Source: Opitutia bacterium
Lineage (GTDB): Bacteria; Verrucomicrobiota; Verrucomicrobiia; Opitutales; Seribacteraceae
Assembly (NCBI GenBank): GCA_018645475.1
Contig: JABGWU010000001.1
Coordinates: 1 to 33,423 of the forward strand
Length of the DNA: 33,423 nt
Reading direction: 5' to 3'
Made by a program: the position numbers and the translations under genes
Notes under the pieces: model-generated
Seen by the model: the letters and a program-made list of their open reading frames with translations, nothing else
Told to the model about the DNA's origin: nothing
Databases searched by the model: none
Shown here: positions 31,182 through 33,423 of the stretch, piece after piece
Numbering within the stretch: the first letter of the stretch is position 1
Layout of the letters: each line of letters opens with the position of its first letter

Positions 31182-33423
31182 TTATTTCAGCGATTCGGTG
31201 GTGTAGTCGTAAAAGTAGGGTTTTCCGTTTCGCTTGGTTATAAAATAGAGCCAATTTGCGGAGGAGTGCAGGAAAAGATGCGGGTATACTCCCTGCGTTG
31301 TCCAATGCCAACCCAGTTGTTCATTCCATAGCCAGAGATCCTTACTTTCTCCTGCATGCGAAAAAAGCCAGCCCAGATCCACATGGTATAACCAACCGCC
31401 GGGGTAGGGGCGGAAGGAACCAAACCAGGGGGATGTTCGCCAACCGCCTTCAGTTTCGGGCAATTCATTCCACCACCTTGGTTCGCTTGAAGAAAGAAGT
31501 GCAGGAGTGGAGATTTTTTTGATTATACCTAAGGATTCGCCCATATTATTACGAAGATAGGCACGATAGAAAAATGTCTGCCCATTCTGAGTTGTTTGAT
31601 AATCTGCAAAGAATTGATCGGTTTGATTATGATCTAATCCTGAAATCCGTTCAGAATTCAAAAATTGAAGATTAGTCGAAACGAGGAATCCTTTTTCGCT
31701 TATGATTGATCCTCCGTCCGTGAGGATTTTTCCGTACAACCTTGAAGTACCATTTTGTTCATTTCTAGAATCCAGGGTCCGCACAATGGCAAGGTATTCT
31801 TTTCTTTGCAGAGTCGAATTCTGATCAACTAAAGTATCATTTTGATCCGTAGAAGGGTTTTGTAAAGTGGTCCCATTCTGATCAATTACAGGAGGTTGGG
31901 TGGCATTGTGGTCGCCAGTGGTATTATGGTCAATGATGGGCGTACTGGTTTGATTATTATCAGAGGGAGGGATGAAGTCGTCGCTTGGATCGTCGAGCAG
32001 GGAAAGAGTGAAGAATTTCCAAAATACGCCGACTTGGTTCTGCTTGGCTTTGACTCGTAGGTAAAGAGTGGAGGAATTATTCTCATAATCAAAGACTACC
32101 GCAGTGCGGAGTGTGTTGTTGGCATCGATGGTAAAGAGGTGATTATGGGAAATGTTGTCATTGATATCGTTAAACTTCACTATATGAGAGTCATTTATGT
32201 CAGGGTCGATCACAGTGAACTGCCCGACAACAGAGCCGATTGGTAGGTTTTCCATGATTTCCAGACTGCTTAAAGTGAGAGCGGTGGGGAGGGTGTCAGC
32301 GGTGGAGTTCGCATTCCTTGGGTCGGAACCATAGGCAATCTCCTCGGCATCGGAGTACCCGTCTCCGTCATCATCGGTGTCGAAGTGATCCTCGGTGCCG
32401 TCTCCGTCCAGGTCTTCCACTACATTGAGGATTTGGACAATGAAAATCTGCTTGATCCACAGGTTGTGCTGGTCCCGTACCTTTGCCTGTATGGTCAGGG
32501 TGGCGTTGGCTTCATAGTCCAAAGAGGCGGCGGTGCGTAGGGTTCCGTTTGCGTCCATGCTGAAGAAGTGGTTGTCATCGGATCCGCCGACCAGGGTGAA
32601 GGTAAGGGTGGTGGGCAGGTCAGGATCCTCCGCGGTGAACTGCCCGACTAAAGTACCTACCGGTTGGTTCTCCAATACCTGCAGGGGAGCGGTGGAGTTA
32701 AGATCGCTGGGAGTGGTGTTGGGCAGGGTCTCCCAGGCGAGGCGGGGATAGGTCTGCCCGGCAATCATCTTCCATGTGCCACTGGTTTGGTTGAAGTCCC
32801 ATCCCGCATCAAGGAAAGTGGAGGGGTTCATCATGTCCACGGTGGATTTGCCAACCGCTCCAGTTCCTCCGGCACTCGTTGAAAGGCCCGAGGAATTAAT
32901 GTCCCAAAAGGAATCAGTTATATTGGAATCTGCTGCCCCAACCAAGCCTCCACTAGAGTTAAGATTCGAGACGAAACCACTACTGTAACTACGAATAATT
33001 GAGCCACCATGTACATTAAGTCCTGCCAATCCACCAACTTTGAAGGATCCGCTGACATTTGCTTCCGAGAAACAATCAATAATTTTCGATTGGTTAGTAT
33101 TATTTGTTCCAACTATTCCACCGACTTCATATTCCTCTGCGTTGACTACACCTTTGCTGAATGACCTAAGCAATTTACAATTTGAATGCCTGCCAACTAA
33201 GCCACCAACTCTTATTTGTCCGTGCACTATTCCTTCGAATGATGAGTTTTGAATGGTCGAATTCAGCTCAGCTAATCCAGTTAGGCCACCTACACCAGTT
33301 TTTCCAGTGAAATTGCCATCAGTTATGTTTATGTTTTTTAAAGTCGCAGTTTGGATTTTTGAAAATAAACCAATATTACCCGTGTTTGGTCTGCTTATGA
33401 CAATTCCATGAATTTTGAAAAAC
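31182..33423 (-). CDS. C-terminal part of a GLUG/cadherin-like surface protein
   Basis: At least 746 residues; the frame is open to the window edge, so the N-terminus is missing (a GTG at 33227 is only an internal codon). In order: several GLUG-type repeats (GGLTGLAELNSTIQNSSFEG, VGGIVGTNN, VGGLAGLN, SGGLVGAADSNITDSFWD); two cadherin-like domains (LENQPVGTLVGQFTAEDPD and MENLPIGSVVGQFTVIDPD) with a calcium-binding DLDGDG...DTDDDGDGYSD stretch between; an Asn/Gln/Thr-rich spacer; and a C-terminal Trp-rich domain of about 75 residues with GGWLYHVDLGWLFSHAG, WLWNEQLGWHWT and SANWLYF. Probably exported and adhesive; the last domain may anchor or sort it. Base composition is mosaic: a GC-rich block at about 32240-32860. 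Confidence 0.9.
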   Translation of the reverse strand, partial: FFKIHGIVISRPNTGNIGLFSKIQTATLKNINITDGNFTGKTGVGGLTGLAELNSTIQNSSFEGIVHGQIRVGGLVGRHSNCKLLRSFSKGVVNAEEYEVGGIVGTNNTNQSKIIDCFSEANVSGSFKVGGLAGLNVHGGSIIRSYSSGFVSNLNSSGGLVGAADSNITDSFWDINSSGLSTSAGGTGAVGKSTVDMMNPSTFLDAGWDFNQTSGTWKMIAGQTYPRLAWETLPNTTPSDLNSTAPLQVLENQPVGTLVGQFTAEDPDLPTTLTFTLVGGSDDNHFFSMDANGTLRTAASLDYEANATLTIQAKVRDQHNLWIKQIFIVQILNVVEDLDGDGTEDHFDTDDDGDGYSDAEEIAYGSDPRNANSTADTLPTALTLSSLEIMENLPIGSVVGQFTVIDPDINDSHIVKFNDINDNISHNHLFTIDANNTLRTAVVFDYENNSSTLYLRVKAKQNQVGVFWKFFTLSLLDDPSDDFIPPSDNNQTSTPIIDHNTTGDHNATQPPVIDQNGTTLQNPSTDQNDTLVDQNSTLQRKEYLAIVRTLDSRNEQNGTSRLYGKILTDGGSIISEKGFLVSTNLQFLNSERISGLDHNQTDQFFADYQTTQNGQTFFYRAYLRNNMGESLGIIKKISTPALLSSSEPRWWNELPETEGGWRTSPWFGSFRPYPGGWLYHVDLGWLFSHAGESKDLWLWNEQLGWHWTTQGVYPHLFLHSSANWLYFITKRNGKPYFYDYTTESLK

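Noticed and set aside
1-33423. CRISPR array, intact transposon or phage structural genes
   Set aside because: No regularly spaced direct repeats, transposase, capsid or terminase reading frames were seen.

Overview
The window looks like a chromosomal segment of an AT-rich (roughly 40% GC by eye) marine-type member of the Verrucomicrobiota/PVC group. The reasons are a DUF1549/DUF1553 + DUF1501 + Planctomycete-type cytochrome c operon with SLA1-homology-like (SHD1) domains, a secreted sulfatase divergent from a secreted VOC protein, an octaheme cytochrome with TPRs, LpxI (so an outer membrane with lipid A), and a GLUG/cadherin-like surface protein. The phylum call is an inference from gene content; no rRNA gene is present.

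Region 1 (1-2430) is a decayed integration hotspot at a tRNA-Arg(ACG) gene. An intact tRNA with terminator is followed by a zinc-ribbon membrane-protein pseudogene with two in-frame stops, a diverged second copy of the tRNA 3' half plus its downstream flank, an integrase-like N-terminal fragment, an unrecognised membrane protein, and a third, weaker tRNA-3'-end remnant. Region 2 (2430-4661) has a membrane protein with a long charged tail, divergent from clpS, which overlaps a DUF2017-like gene, the pairing known from Actinobacteria. Region 3 (4658-9306, minus strand) holds a sigma-54 response regulator, a FabF-like ketosynthase, an acyl carrier protein and a CrtI/CrtISO-like FAD oxidoreductase: a small lipid or polyene cassette whose oxidoreductase lacks a normal start codon. 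Region 4 (9400-12651) has tRNA-Met with promoter and terminator, a lipoprotein, an unknown membrane-anchored protein, a probable 6S RNA with a well-placed promoter, and lpxI.

Region 5 (12760-22328) is mostly housekeeping: leuS, an RhlE-type helicase with DEVD in place of DEAD, a low-molecular-weight phosphatase homologue in which Ser replaces the catalytic Cys, the VOC/sulfatase pair, sufS, and an unusual ribbon-helix-helix + PAS-like protein. Region 6 (21777-28006, minus) is the PVC-specific operon: DUF1549/DUF1553 (with two inserted Cys-rich metal-binding-like modules), DUF1501 (Tat-like signal), and a double cytochrome c with LRRs, followed by the RHH-PAS gene. Region 7 (28007-33423) has the octaheme cytochrome-HEAT-TPR lipoprotein, an orphan Phd/YefM-like antitoxin behind a perfect 15-bp palindrome, and the C-terminal part of a large surface protein cut by the window end.

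The best candidates for something undescribed are the RHH-PAS regulator attached to the cytochrome/DUF1501/DUF1549 operon, the twin CPIK/FCCxGC insert in the DUF1549/1553 protein, the Cys-to-Ser phosphatase homologue, and the ketosynthase-ACP-desaturase cassette.
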